Source: Acidimicrobiia bacterium
GTDB taxonomy: Bacteria > Actinomycetota > Acidimicrobiia > Acidimicrobiales > Aldehydirespiratoraceae
DNA length: 64,000 nt
NCBI GenBank assembly: GCA_022828135.1
Contig: JAJEJB010000015.1
Coordinates: 17,484-81,483 of the forward strand
Reading direction: 5' to 3'
The notes beneath the pieces were generated by a model, which made no database searches, was not told the DNA's origin, and worked only from the letters and a program-made list of their open reading frames with translations. Below, in pieces: positions 27,105 through 36,246 of this stretch. Numbering within the stretch: the first letter of the stretch is position 1; every line of letters begins with the position of its first letter. The position numbers and the translations under genes are program-made.

Positions 27105-27992
27105 TCAGGCCCGGTACGACGAGATGATGGCGTCGACCTCTATTTCGACGACGAGGTCGGGATGCACCAGTGCCGAGACCTCTACCAGGGTGGCCACCGG
27201 ACGGATGTCGGCGAACACCTCGCCGTGGGCCCGCCCGTAGTCGCCGGCCATCGAGATGTCGGTGAGGAAGGCCCGGGTACGCACCACATCGTGGAGGGAT
27301 GCCCCCGCCCGGTGCAGGGCATCCTCGATGTACTGCAGCACGAGCTTCGCCTGTGCGTAGCAGTCGCCAGGATGCTCGATCCCGTCCGGTCCGAGCGTGG
27401 TCGTACCGGCTACGACCATGTGCGAACCGACGCGGACCGCCCGGGAGTAGCCCACCGTCGCCTCCAGAGGCCCACGACTGGAGACGTTGACCCGGTCCGA
27501 CAGCTCGACAACAGCCGGCTCCGGCTCGGGGACCCATGCCGCCGGTGTCGCCTCGCCGGAGGCCTCCAGCAACTGGATGACTTGCTCCCGCACCCGGGGC
27601 AGGCCTGCTCCCAGCTTCACGAGCACTTGCGCGGCCACCCCCTCGCCCTCGCGCAACAGGCCCAGCAGGATGTGCTCGGTGCCGATGTAGTTGTGCTTGA
27701 GTTTCAGCGCCTCGCGCAGGCTCAGCTCCAGGATCTTCTTGGCCCTGGGCGTGAAGGGGATGTGGCCGCTGGGCGTGCTGCCGCCCTGGCCGATGATGGA
27801 TTCCACCTCTTTCCGTACCGAATCGAGGCTGATCTTCAGCGACTCCAGCGCCTGGGCCGCCACCCCTTCGCCCTCATGGATGAGCCCCAGCAGGATGTGC
27901 TCGGTGCCGATGTAGTTGTGGTTGAGAAGGCGCGCCTCTTCCTGGGCCAGAACCACAACTCGGCGAGCCCTGTCGGTGAACCTCTCAAACAC
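27105..27992 (-). CDS. Clp N-terminal double domain fused to RidA-like domain
   Basis: A 295-residue fusion. Residues 1-145 are the ClpC-type N-terminal repeat pair: [20 protein letters not shown], with [18 protein letters not shown] at about 26 and [18 protein letters not shown] at about 101. In ClpC this domain binds adaptors and substrates, but here no AAA+ domain follows. After a Pro/Glu linker, residues 165-295 are a RidA/YjgF domain ([33 protein letters not shown]). The arginine essential for RidA imine deaminase (RSxVEV) is Ala 267 here, so deaminase activity is doubtful. The GTG start is supported by GGGAGGGG upstream and by ClpC N-termini. Confidence 0.82.
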   Translation of the reverse strand: MFERFTDRARRVVVLAQEEARLLNHNYIGTEHILLGLIHEGEGVAAQALESLKISLDSVRKEVESIIGQGGSTPSGHIPFTPRAKKILELSLREALKLKHNYIGTEHILLGLLREGEGVAAQVLVKLGAGLPRVREQVIQLLEASGEATPAAWVPEPEPAVVELSDRVNVSSRGPLEATVGYSRAVRVGSHMVVAGTTTLGPDGIEHPGDCYAQAKLVLQYIEDALHRAGASLHDVVRTRAFLTDISMAGDYGRAHGEVFADIRPVATLVEVSALVHPDLVVEIEVDAIISSYRA

Positions 27993-28069
27993 AGCACGCC
28001 CCTCCCGCCTGCTCGTGTCCCTGACGCTGGCCACCCTAACCCGGCTCGTCGGGGCTCGGAGTGGGACGG

Positions 28070-29650
28070 CTAGAGGCCGGCGGCTACTCCTATTGCTGCT
28101 CTGGGGTCGGCCGCGCCGGCGAGAGTGCCTTGGTCGGTGACCTCGATTAGGTGGGCGTGGCCGTAGGTGTGTGGTGCGTCGTCGCGCAGGGCCGTGGTGT
28201 GGCCGCGGGCAGCCAGGGACTCGTGCCAGCCGGTGGCGGCGTCCTCGATCAGCACGCGGCGGCCTTGACCGGGGACCCAGGTGGCGAAGCCGGCGTCATG
28301 GTCGTCGGGGCCGAGCACCCAGCGGGGCGCCCGGATGGCTGCACCCGGGGACTTGCCGAGGCCCAGAGTGCGGGCCAATAGCTGCAGCAGGATCTGGGGC
28401 TGGGAGTCGCCTCCCATGGTGCCCACGACCTGGCGTAGGGAGCCGTCGGTGTTGGTGACCAGCGCCGGAGACAGGGTGTGGGGCGGTCGGCGGCCCGGCC
28501 CGTACTCGGCCGGGTGTCCGGGGACAAGGTTGAAGCCCAAGCCCCGGTCGTGCAGGAAGATTCCGGTGCTGCCCGCCACCAGCAGGGAGCCGAACCCGTT
28601 GGCGTTGGAGTTGATGAGCGACACGCCCATACCGTCACCGTCCACCGCGCACAGGTAGGTGGTGTCCCCCATCGCCGCCGTGGCGGCCACGTTGCCGGCC
28701 CGTTCGGGATCGATGGCGTCGCGCCGGGGTCCGAGCCGGGCCGGATCGACCAGCGCCTGGCCGTCGGCGCCGTCGTAGAGCACCCGAACCCGGTCGTGAG
28801 CGGCCTGGGAGGCGGCTTCGATCAGGAGGTGGGCCCAACGCGCGTCGTCGACGTCACCGAGGTCGAGTCCATCGGCGATCCACGCTCCGGCCAGGGTCAG
28901 GTAACCCTGCGACGTGGGCGGCACCGTCCACAGCACATGACCGAACGCCTCGGCCCGCACCGGCTCCACCCAGCGGGCGATCGGCCGAGCCAGGTCGTCC
29001 TCGCTGTACTCCCCCGCGCCCAGCGCCAGCAGCCCCTCTCCGAACTCGTCGCCGTAGTAGCCGTCACGGCCGTGCTCGACGATGGCCCTGAACGCCCGGG
29101 CAGTTCCCGGCCGCCGCAGCACCGCGCCGGCCCGCAGACCGGCCGGGATGTCGGTGTTGCCCTCCACCCCGGCCACCTCACCGGCCCGCTCGGCCAGCAG
29201 CGGCGAAGCCGCAAACCCGTTGTCGGCCACACGGATGGCTTCGGCCAGCACGTCGGCCAGGGGCAGCCGCCCGTATCGGGCGTGCAGGGCCAGCCAGCCG
29301 TCCACCGCGCCGGGCACGGTGACCGAGGCCACATCGCCGTGCAATGGCATCTCGTCGTGACTCTGCGCCCGCAGCCGGTCAGGGTCGGCCCCCGAACCAG
29401 CGAACCCGGCCGCGTCGAGCGCAGCAGGCGGGCCGCTGCCTCCGTCGTGCACCAGCGCCCACACGTCCCCGCCGGGTCCGCACATGTGGGGCGAGGTCAC
29501 CGCCAGCACCGCGTTGGCACCCACGGCCGCATCCGCGGCCGATCCCCCGCGTCTCAGCAGGTCCACCCCGACGCCGGTGGCCAGATGGTCGACGGTCGAG
29601 ACCATCCCCGACACCGAGGTGCGGGTCACGGCAGAAGGAAGTCGAGACAT
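28070..29650 (-). CDS. Gamma-glutamyltransferase family protein
   Basis: A 526-residue Ntn-hydrolase of the gamma-glutamyltranspeptidase family. The N-terminal half shows [15 protein letters not shown] and [11 protein letters not shown]. The self-cleavage threonine is in [25 protein letters not shown] context (the usual TTH reads TTY), and the second-subunit motif is NANGFGS. No signal peptide is seen, unlike many GGT enzymes, so it may be a cytosolic relative acting on other gamma-glutamyl or acyl amides. I chose the ATG beginning [10 protein letters not shown]. Confidence 0.83.
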   Translation of the reverse strand: MSRLPSAVTRTSVSGMVSTVDHLATGVGVDLLRRGGSAADAAVGANAVLAVTSPHMCGPGGDVWALVHDGGSGPPAALDAAGFAGSGADPDRLRAQSHDEMPLHGDVASVTVPGAVDGWLALHARYGRLPLADVLAEAIRVADNGFAASPLLAERAGEVAGVEGNTDIPAGLRAGAVLRRPGTARAFRAIVEHGRDGYYGDEFGEGLLALGAGEYSEDDLARPIARWVEPVRAEAFGHVLWTVPPTSQGYLTLAGAWIADGLDLGDVDDARWAHLLIEAASQAAHDRVRVLYDGADGQALVDPARLGPRRDAIDPERAGNVAATAAMGDTTYLCAVDGDGMGVSLINSNANGFGSLLVAGSTGIFLHDRGLGFNLVPGHPAEYGPGRRPPHTLSPALVTNTDGSLRQVVGTMGGDSQPQILLQLLARTLGLGKSPGAAIRAPRWVLGPDDHDAGFATWVPGQGRRVLIEDAATGWHESLAARGHTTALRDDAPHTYGHAHLIEVTDQGTLAGAADPRAAIGVAAGL

Positions 29651-29711
29651 GCCGCCAGTGTTGCCCGCAACTAGCCGGACCACAAAGCCAGTGCGCCGGG
29701 CGCGCCAGATT

Positions 29712-29748
29712 CCGGGAGTTGTGGGGAACTCTTGCCCACAACTCCCGG
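29712..29748. terminator. 14-bp perfect hairpin after the Mo-hydroxylase operon
   Basis: CCGGGAGTTGTGGG (29712-29725) pairs exactly with CCCACAACTCCCGG (29735-29748) around a 9-nt loop. It lies 22 nt past the stop of the FAD subunit gene on the minus strand and before the GGT gene. No T-run follows on either strand, so it fits a U-less terminator. Confidence 0.6.
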
Positions 29749-29769
29749 GAATTCAGCTTGAGTCAGCGC

Positions 29770-30588
29770 TTAGGCGACTCCGGCGGCGTTGAGGGCCCGC
29801 TCGGTGAGCACCCTGGCCAGATGGCTGCGGTACTCGGCGTCGGCGTTGAGGTCGTCGGGGGGATCGAGCCCGTCGGCGGCAGCCGCGGCTGCCTCGGCGG
29901 CCGAAGCGCCGCCGGCCAGCGCGGCCTCCACGCCCGAAGCCCGGATGGGCGTCGAGCCCATGTTGACCAGGCTCACACCGGAGCCGCCACCGGCGACAGC
30001 CACACCGACGATGGCCCAGTCCTGGGCCCTGCGGTTGAACTTCTGGTAGTTCCAGCCGCCGCTGCCGGCCGGCACCCTCACCTCGGTGATCATCTCGTCG
30101 TCGGCCAGCACCGACTCGAAGTACCCGGTGAAGAAGTCCGTGGCCGCGATCTCACGCGACCCGCCGGGACCCTGGGCCACGATCGTGCCGCCCAGCGCCA
30201 GCACCGCTGCGGGCAGATCCGACGCCGGATCGGCGTGGGCGATGGTGCCGCCCAGCGTGCCCCGGTGGCGCACTGCGGGGTCGCCCACCAGCGCGGCCAC
30301 CGACGCCAGCATCGGGCATGCCTCGGCCAGCGCGGCCGAGTGCTCAAGCTCGCTGTGGCGGGTGAGCGCCCCGATGGACACCGTGCCGTTGCCGGTCCGG
30401 ATGTACCGCAGGTCGTCGAGACGGCCCACGTCGACCAGGACGCTGGGCGTGGCCAGCCGGTAGCGCATCATCGGGATGAGGCTGTGACCCCCGGCCAGCA
30501 GCTTGGCGTCGTCGCCGTGCTCGCCCAGCAGCGAGATCGCGTGGTCGGCGGACTCGGCGACTTCGTAGTCGAAAGCGGCGGGAATCAC
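29770..30588 (-). CDS. Molybdenum hydroxylase, FAD subunit (CoxM/CutM-like)
   Basis: A 272-residue FAD-binding subunit. The flavin-binding motifs are AGGHSLIPMMRYRLA near residue 32 and TLGGTIAHADPASD near residue 105. It passes electrons from the FeS subunit to an acceptor. The start is the GTG giving VIPAAFDYE, preceded by AAGGAGG inside the end of the large-subunit gene, and overlapping its stop (GTGA). It is the last gene of the small-large-medium operon. Confidence 0.88.
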   Translation of the reverse strand: MIPAAFDYEVAESADHAISLLGEHGDDAKLLAGGHSLIPMMRYRLATPSVLVDVGRLDDLRYIRTGNGTVSIGALTRHSELEHSAALAEACPMLASVAALVGDPAVRHRGTLGGTIAHADPASDLPAAVLALGGTIVAQGPGGSREIAATDFFTGYFESVLADDEMITEVRVPAGSGGWNYQKFNRRAQDWAIVGVAVAGGGSGVSLVNMGSTPIRASGVEAALAGGASAAEAAAAAADGLDPPDDLNADAEYRSHLARVLTERALNAAGVA

Positions 30589-32972
30589 GACGCACCTCCT
30601 TGGGCATCGGCGATGGCTCTCCAAACGGTCTGGGGCGACGCCGGCATGTCAACATCGGTCACGCCCAGGTCGCGCAGGGCGTCCACCACGGCGTTGATCA
30701 CCGCGGGCGCAGCCGCGATGGTCCCGGCCTCGCCGACGCCCTTCACCCCCATCGGGTTGGTGGGGCTGGGTGTGACGTGGCTGTCGAGCCGGAAGCGGGG
30801 CGCCTCCGCCGCCGACGGCACCAGGTAGTCGCCCAGGTTGGCCGACACGAGCTGGCCGTCGGAGTTGTAGACGGCGTCCTCGTACAGCGCCTGGGCCGCA
30901 CCCTGAAGGATGCCCCCGTGCACCTGGCCCTCGACCACCAGCGGGTTGATCTGCACACCGCAGTCGTCCACCGCCACGTAGTCGATGAGGTCCACGTCCC
31001 CGGTGTCGGTGTCGACCTCCACCACGGCGATGTGGGTGCCGTTGGGGAACGTGAAGTTGGGTGGGTCGTAGGTGACGTGGGCCTCCAGGTTGGGCTCCAT
31101 GCCGTCGGGCAGGTCGTGGGCAGTGAACGCCGCGAAGGCGATCCCTGCCAACGGAACCTCGGCCTCGGGCGTGCCCCTCACCCGGAAGACGCCCCCGGAG
31201 AACTCCAGGTCGTCCTCGCTGGCCTCCAGCTGGTGGGCGGCGATGGCCCGGGCCTTGTCGATCACCTTCTCGGTGGCCATGTAGACCGCCGTGCCGCCGA
31301 CCGCCAGCGACCGGGACCCGTAGGTGTCCAGGCCGGTGGGGCTGACGGCGGTGTCGGAGTGCAGGACCTCCACGTCATCGGGATCGACGCCGAGCTGATC
31401 GGCCACGATCATCGACCAGCACGTCTCATGGCCCTGCCCGTGGGGCGTGGACCCGGTCACCACCTGCACCTTGCAGGTGGGCGAGATCCGCACCGTGGCC
31501 GCCTCCCAGCCGCCTGCGCCGTAGTCGAGCGACGCCAGCACCCGGCTGGGCGCCAAGCCGCACATCTCCACGTAGCTGGAGAAGCCCACGCCGATGCGCT
31601 TCGACGAGCCGGACGCCCGTCGCTGAGCCTGATCGGACCGGCGCCCGTCGACATCGGCCAGCGCGACCGCCTTGTCGAGCACGGTCTGGTAGTCGCCGCT
31701 GTCGAAGATCAGACCGGCGGCCGACGTGTACGGGAAGGCGTCGGCACCGATGAAGTTGCGGGCCCTGATCTCCTCGGGCGACACCCCCACCGACACGGCC
31801 AGCGAGTCCATGGCCCGCTCCACCGCGTAGGTGGCCTCGGGCCGGCCCGCGCCCCGGTAGGCGTCGGTCGGGGTCCGGTTGGTGAACACCGAGGTGCACT
31901 CGAACATGTAGTTCGGGATGTCGTAGCAGCCGTGGTACAGGAAGCCGCCCAGCAGCGGCACGCCTGGCGTGACCAGCTGCAGGTAGGCGCCCATGTCGGC
32001 CAGCAGCTTCACCCGCACCGCGGTCACCTTGCCGTCGGCGTCGGCAGCCAGCTCGATGTGCTGGACCTGGCCGCGGCCCTGGATGGTGGACACCGCTGCC
32101 TCGGCCCGGCCCTCGGTCCAGCGCACGGGCGCACCCCGCTGCATGGCCAGGGCGCTGCAGAGGATCTCCTCGGCGTAGACGTTGAGCTTGCAGCCGAAAC
32201 CGCCGCCCACCGACGGGGCCACCACCCGCAGCTTGTTCTCGGGGATGCCGAGCACGACTGCGGTCATCACCTTGAGGATGTGCGGGATCTGGGTGGCGGA
32301 GTACAGCGTGAGTTCGCCGCCGGCCGGCGACGGCACCGCCGCGCAGCCCCGGGGCTCCATCGGCGCCGGGATGAGGCGCTGCTGCAGGTAGCGCTCGCTC
32401 ACCACATGGGCGGCCTCCGCGAAGGCGGCGTCGATGGCGGGGGCGTTGTCGCCCCAGAGGCCCCACGTGTAGCACTCGTTGCTGTCGAGGTCGGCATGGA
32501 CCAGCGGCGCACCGTCGGCCACCGCGTCCTCGATCTCGACCACTGCGGGCAGCGGCTCGTAGTCGACGACAACCGCGGCCGCGCCGTCGGCGGCGGCGTA
32601 GCGGGAGTCGGCCAGGACCACCGCCACCGCGTCGCCCACGTACTTGGCGGTGCCCCGGGCCACCGGCAAGTGCGCCGGGTTCTTCATGTCGGGGGTGACC
32701 GGCCAGGCGCACGGCAGGGCGCCCTCGCCCCACAGCGGGGCCAGGTCCTCGCCGGACAGCACCTCGTTCACGCCGTCGATCGCGAGGGCGGCCGAGCCGT
32801 CGATGCCGACGATGTTGGCGTGGGCCTCGGTGGAGCGAACCATGCCCACCCAGATCGCGCCGGGCAGGGCGAGGTCGTCGATGAACTTGGCCTCGCCGGT
32901 GAGCAGGGCCGGGTCCTCCTTGCGGAGCCGGCGGGAGCCGACGTGGCCGGGAGCGTCTTCGGTGATGGTCAT
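30585..32972 (-). CDS. Molybdenum hydroxylase, large catalytic subunit, form II type
   Basis: A 795-residue molybdopterin-binding subunit of the xanthine dehydrogenase/aerobic CO dehydrogenase family. The active-site loop reads AYRGAGR, the form II signature, not the AYRCSFR of true (form I) CO dehydrogenase, so CO oxidation should not be assumed. Other landmarks are GGGFGCKLNVYAEE, HGQGHETCWS and GVKGVGEAG with the catalytic glutamate. The ATG lies 1 nt after the small-subunit stop, with GGGAGGT upstream; a GTG three codons earlier is less likely. The substrate is an unknown carbonyl or N-heterocycle. Confidence 0.9.
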   Translation of the reverse strand: MTITEDAPGHVGSRRLRKEDPALLTGEAKFIDDLALPGAIWVGMVRSTEAHANIVGIDGSAALAIDGVNEVLSGEDLAPLWGEGALPCAWPVTPDMKNPAHLPVARGTAKYVGDAVAVVLADSRYAAADGAAAVVVDYEPLPAVVEIEDAVADGAPLVHADLDSNECYTWGLWGDNAPAIDAAFAEAAHVVSERYLQQRLIPAPMEPRGCAAVPSPAGGELTLYSATQIPHILKVMTAVVLGIPENKLRVVAPSVGGGFGCKLNVYAEEILCSALAMQRGAPVRWTEGRAEAAVSTIQGRGQVQHIELAADADGKVTAVRVKLLADMGAYLQLVTPGVPLLGGFLYHGCYDIPNYMFECTSVFTNRTPTDAYRGAGRPEATYAVERAMDSLAVSVGVSPEEIRARNFIGADAFPYTSAAGLIFDSGDYQTVLDKAVALADVDGRRSDQAQRRASGSSKRIGVGFSSYVEMCGLAPSRVLASLDYGAGGWEAATVRISPTCKVQVVTGSTPHGQGHETCWSMIVADQLGVDPDDVEVLHSDTAVSPTGLDTYGSRSLAVGGTAVYMATEKVIDKARAIAAHQLEASEDDLEFSGGVFRVRGTPEAEVPLAGIAFAAFTAHDLPDGMEPNLEAHVTYDPPNFTFPNGTHIAVVEVDTDTGDVDLIDYVAVDDCGVQINPLVVEGQVHGGILQGAAQALYEDAVYNSDGQLVSANLGDYLVPSAAEAPRFRLDSHVTPSPTNPMGVKGVGEAGTIAAAPAVINAVVDALRDLGVTDVDMPASPQTVWRAIADAQGGAS

Positions 32973-32973
32973 G

Positions 32974-33444
32974 TCAGTCACCTCCCGAGCCCGCCGCGGC
33001 GAGCACGGCGTCGACGATGTTCTGGTAGCCGGTGCAGCGGCAGAGGTTGCCCTCCAGACCGTGGCGCACGCCGCCCTCGTCGAGGCCCGGGTACTCCTCC
33101 ACCAGCGAGATGGCGGCCATCACCATGCCCGGCGTGCAGTAGCCGCACTGCAGGGCGTGGTGCTCGTGGAACGCCTGCTGCATGGGGTGCAGCGTTCCGT
33201 CGGCGTCGGCGACACCCTCGATGGTGGTGATGTCGGCGTCGTTGGCCTGCACCGCGAACATGGTGCAGGACTTGGCGGATTGGCCGTCCACCAGCACCGT
33301 GCACGCCCCGCAGCTGCTGGAGTCGCAGCCGACGTTCGTGCCAGTGAGCCCGAGGTCGTCGCGCAGCGCGTGCACCAGCAGGGTGCGAGGCTCCACTTCG
33401 AGGCTCCGTTCAGTGCCGTTGACGGTCAGGGTCACAGCTGTCAT
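32974..33444 (-). CDS. Molybdenum hydroxylase, 2Fe-2S subunit
   Basis: A 156-residue protein with two [2Fe-2S] sites: the plant-ferredoxin type in [15 protein letters not shown] plus a later cysteine (KSCTMF), and the helical type in CGYCTPGM and CRCTGY. It relays electrons from the Mo centre to FAD. The ATG follows GTAGGAG. It is the first gene of the operon. Confidence 0.92.
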   Translation of the reverse strand: MTAVTLTVNGTERSLEVEPRTLLVHALRDDLGLTGTNVGCDSSSCGACTVLVDGQSAKSCTMFAVQANDADITTIEGVADADGTLHPMQQAFHEHHALQCGYCTPGMVMAAISLVEEYPGLDEGGVRHGLEGNLCRCTGYQNIVDAVLAAAGSGGD

Positions 33445-33548
33445 GCGCAACTCCTACGTGTTGACCGGTTGGGGCCCGTCATCCTGTCGCGGATTTGCGC
33501 CGCTGTCTAGGGACTCGAGTGAACTACGCGTGAATGCTGCCTGACCGG

Positions 33549-34415
33549 CTAGGGGCGGCCGCCGGGGTCGGGGGCGGGCAAGCCTGCGAGCGCGGCACGG
33601 GCAGCCTCCAGATCGTCCGGGTTGGTCACGCCTATCCACTTCTCGCCGGTGGACACCATCCGCACCGAAAGCGCTCCTTGAGCCATGCGTTCAGCCACGA
33701 CCGTCGGCAGCAGGCACTCCGAGTCGGCGTGGTGTCCGTGGGCGGTCATGAAGCGCTCGAAGCCGTCGCCGATCCAGTCGAACGCGGCCCGAGGGAAGGC
33801 CCACAGGTTCATCGACACGACGGTCTCGTCGGTGAGTTCGGCGGCGGGTTCGGATGAGGTGATCGTGCCGTCGGCCCGGCGGGCCACTCCGTGGTGCTCG
33901 ACGATGCCCGCGAGGCGGTCCCCGGAGACCTGGCACACGCCACGGCTGACGCTGCCGGTGGCCGAGAGTGTCTGGGCGAGGCCGTATCCGCACAGGCAGG
34001 CCTCGTCGTCAGCGAGATCGGCAGCCGAGGCGGCCAGAGCCGACATCGCCTCCGGGCCGTAGTAGTCGTCGGCGTTGCACACCACGAAGGGGCCTTCGAC
34101 CTCGGCCGCGGCCACCAGGACGGCATGAGCCGTGCCCCACGGCTTGGACCGGGGCGCGCCGTGCTCGTCCTGGCGTACATAGGCGAAAGCGACGCCGGCG
34201 CGCTGCAGGTCGCCGTGCCGGGCGTCTACATGGGTGCGCAGGACCGACTCGATCTCCGTGCGCACCACGAGCACGACCTTCGAGGCGCCCGCGCCGGCCG
34301 CCGCCGAGATCGCGTAGTCGAGGAAGGCCTCACGGTCGGGTCCGACCTCGACGAGCTGCTTGTCGCCGCCGAAGCGCCGACCGATGCCGGCGGCCATCAC
34401 CACCAGCGTGAACAT
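33549..34415 (-). CDS. Nucleotidyltransferase (NTP-transferase domain)
   Basis: A 288-residue GT-A-fold nucleotidyltransferase. The nucleotide-binding start is MAAGIGRRFGGDKQLVEVGP, and the metal-binding acidic pair is in VVCNADDYYG. The QLVEVGP and FLDYAIS pattern is of the sugar-phosphate or alditol-phosphate nucleotidyltransferase type. I considered MocA (Mo-cofactor cytidylyltransferase) because of the neighbouring Mo hydroxylase, but the motif spacing fits sugar-type enzymes better. It lies 5 nt after the histidine phosphatase gene. Confidence 0.75.
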   Translation of the reverse strand: MFTLVVMAAGIGRRFGGDKQLVEVGPDREAFLDYAISAAAGAGASKVVLVVRTEIESVLRTHVDARHGDLQRAGVAFAYVRQDEHGAPRSKPWGTAHAVLVAAAEVEGPFVVCNADDYYGPEAMSALAASAADLADDEACLCGYGLAQTLSATGSVSRGVCQVSGDRLAGIVEHHGVARRADGTITSSEPAAELTDETVVSMNLWAFPRAAFDWIGDGFERFMTAHGHHADSECLLPTVVAERMAQGALSVRMVSTGEKWIGVTNPDDLEAARAALAGLPAPDPGGRP

Positions 34416-34420
34416 GCCTC

Positions 34421-35032
34421 TCAGCGCTCCAGCAGGTGACGCACGTGGTGGGTCTCGTTCACGGAGCGGACGGTGCGCAGACCGGTGCTGGACGCCGCCA
34501 CCCGGGTGATGCCGCAGTAGTCGACGAGCAGCGACAGCGGGTCGTCGATGCCGAGCAGGATCTGCAGGTAGACGCCGGTCACCATGCCGTGGCAGAACAC
34601 GGCCACCGTGCGGGAGCGGTTGGTGCGGATCACGTGCTCGAAACCGCGCTCCACCCGGGCCCTGAACTCCTCGTACCCGTCCGAGAAGATGGTCTCGTTC
34701 ATGTCGGCGTCGGGGTCGAAGTAGTGGGCGACCGACGGGTCGTCGCGGTCCATCTCCTCCGCGGGCACGTAGATCTGGGACCGGTGGTCGGACTCCCGGA
34801 GATCGTCGAGCATCTCGATGGAGAGCCCGAGGCGGTCGGCGAGCGGTTCAGCCGTCTGGAGCGCTCGTTTCATGCTGGACGACACGATGTGGTCGACGCC
34901 CTCAGCGGCGAGGTACGCGGCGGTGGCCTCGGCCTGGAGATGGCCCATCTCGGCCAGCACTGGATCAGCCGACCCGCCCTCGGGAGCCTCGTCGCGCACG
35001 GGACGGGCGTGGCGGATAACGAGCAACTCCAC
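34421..35032 (-). CDS. Histidine phosphatase family protein
   Basis: A 203-residue phosphoglycerate mutase-like phosphatase: LVIRHARP at residues 4-11, SSSMKRALQTAEPL with the conserved arginine, and VFCHGMVTG with the second histidine. The GTG start has TAGCCT 7 nt upstream, pointing to a leaderless transcript shared with the nucleotidyltransferase 5 nt downstream. A phosphatase next to a sugar-type nucleotidyltransferase suggests a small sugar-phosphate pathway, but the substrate is unknown. Confidence 0.82.
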   Translation of the reverse strand: MELLVIRHARPVRDEAPEGGSADPVLAEMGHLQAEATAAYLAAEGVDHIVSSSMKRALQTAEPLADRLGLSIEMLDDLRESDHRSQIYVPAEEMDRDDPSVAHYFDPDADMNETIFSDGYEEFRARVERGFEHVIRTNRSRTVAVFCHGMVTGVYLQILLGIDDPLSLLVDYCGITRVAASSTGLRTVRSVNETHHVRHLLER

Positions 35033-35039
35033 GGGCCGG

Positions 35040-35045
35040 AGGCTA
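35040..35045 (-). promoter_or_regulatory. Leaderless -10 element of the histidine phosphatase gene
   Basis: TAGCCT on the minus strand ends 7 nt before the GTG at 35032. The 146-nt gap between menC and this gene holds no supported gene. Confidence 0.45.
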
Positions 35046-35178
35046 CCGGGGACGGTCCTCGCTCAATCCGTGCCGCATCGCTCAGGGCCGGCTCGCGCCG
35101 TCCCCAGACCGGCACACCGAATTGGCAACCCAGAACACCCAAACGGGCGCTCTACGCTGCCAATTCCAGCGCGGACGA

Positions 35179-36246
35179 TCAGAGCGCTGGCGCCACGCCG
35201 ATGCCGTAGCCCGGCGGAAGGCTCATGACCCCGGCGACGACAGGAGGCAGGCCGGCAACGTCCTCCGAGAGCAGGCCTGCGGTGGCCAGGCCGTGGGCCC
35301 GGCCGGCCGGGGCGGCGGCGTCCACGGCTGCGGCGACGTGCAGGGCGTGGGCGATGCCCACGGCCGAGTCGAGGAACGAGGTCACCGTCACGGATGCCCC
35401 GGCCTCGTGGGCCCGCGCCGCAATGGACAGGGCCACGTCGGGGCCACCGAGGGCCTGCGGCTTGACGATCAGGGTGCCGACCCCAGCGTCCAGCGCTCGT
35501 ACGGCGTCGGACTCGCTGCAGATCGACTCGTCGACCGCGACTGGGATCGGGCTGCGCCGGCTCAACACCGCGATGGCGTCGATCCCGGCGACCGGCTCCT
35601 CGCAGTAGGCGATTCCGCAGTCATGCACTCGGCCCAGAACGCTGAGGGCGGTGGGCTCGTCCCAGGCGCCGTTGGCATCGAGACGCAGTTCGGCATCTGG
35701 GCCCAGCCCGGCGCGTGCGGCTCGGGTCCGGTCAGCGTCGACCTTCGGATCGACCGCGCCCACCTTGAGCTTGACCGCCTTGAAGCCGGCCTCGACTGCA
35801 TCGTGCGCGGCCTGCTCGACCTCGGACGGCTCGGGCGCGGATATGAGAGCGTTGACAGCCACCTCGGAGGCGGGAGCGAAGGTCGGGCTGGCCACCAGGC
35901 GCTCGACCAGCGGCTGTTCGGCGCGACGGGCCTGGAGGTCAGCCCATGCGCTCACCACGCCCGCCCTCGCGTGCGGCGTGTCATGCATCGCGGTTAGGAG
36001 GGTGTCCAGTGCGGCCTCGCCGCCGCGAACAACATCGTTGGAGACGCTTCGCAGCGCGGTCTCAGTGTCGAGCAGGCTGGTGCGCGACCATCCCGGCAGC
36101 GGGCTGGCCTCGCCCCAACCGGTGACTCCGTCCGCGGTGAGCGAGACCAGGAACCCGGCCCGGAACCGGATCGAGACCCCGCCGGTCACGAGCGGAGCAT
36201 TCAGGGCCAGCCGGAAGGGGTGGAGTTCGACCCGCAACCCGGTCAC
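35179..36246 (-). CDS. menC: o-Succinylbenzoate synthase
   Basis: A 355-residue enolase-superfamily enzyme. The catalytic lysines are in AVKLKVG, metal ligands in RLDANGAW, EEPV and VAVDES, and the second base lysine in VKPQALGG. It dehydrates SHCHC to o-succinylbenzoate in menaquinone synthesis. Muconate-cycloisomerase relatives look alike, but the position after menF, menD and menH decides the assignment. The GTG start overlaps the menH stop (GTGA). Confidence 0.87.
   Translation of the reverse strand: MTGLRVELHPFRLALNAPLVTGGVSIRFRAGFLVSLTADGVTGWGEASPLPGWSRTSLLDTETALRSVSNDVVRGGEAALDTLLTAMHDTPHARAGVVSAWADLQARRAEQPLVERLVASPTFAPASEVAVNALISAPEPSEVEQAAHDAVEAGFKAVKLKVGAVDPKVDADRTRAARAGLGPDAELRLDANGAWDEPTALSVLGRVHDCGIAYCEEPVAGIDAIAVLSRRSPIPVAVDESICSESDAVRALDAGVGTLIVKPQALGGPDVALSIAARAHEAGASVTVTSFLDSAVGIAHALHVAAAVDAAAPAGRAHGLATAGLLSEDVAGLPPVVAGVMSLPPGYGIGVAPAL

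Noticed and set aside
30585..32972. Aerobic CO dehydrogenase (form I) for the large subunit
   Set aside because: The active-site loop is AYRGAGR, not AYRCSFR, so form I CO oxidation is not supported.
30600..33230. 876-codon open frame on the plus strand opposite the Mo-hydroxylase genes
   Set aside because: Shadow of the high-GC minus-strand genes: its translation is His/Arg/Gly-rich with no family motif, while the minus strand has clear CoxL and CoxS motifs.
33549..34415. MocA (molybdenum cofactor cytidylyltransferase) for the nucleotidyltransferase near the Mo hydroxylase
   Set aside because: The motif QLVEVGP and the overall pattern fit sugar- or polyol-phosphate nucleotidyltransferases, and no other cofactor genes are nearby.
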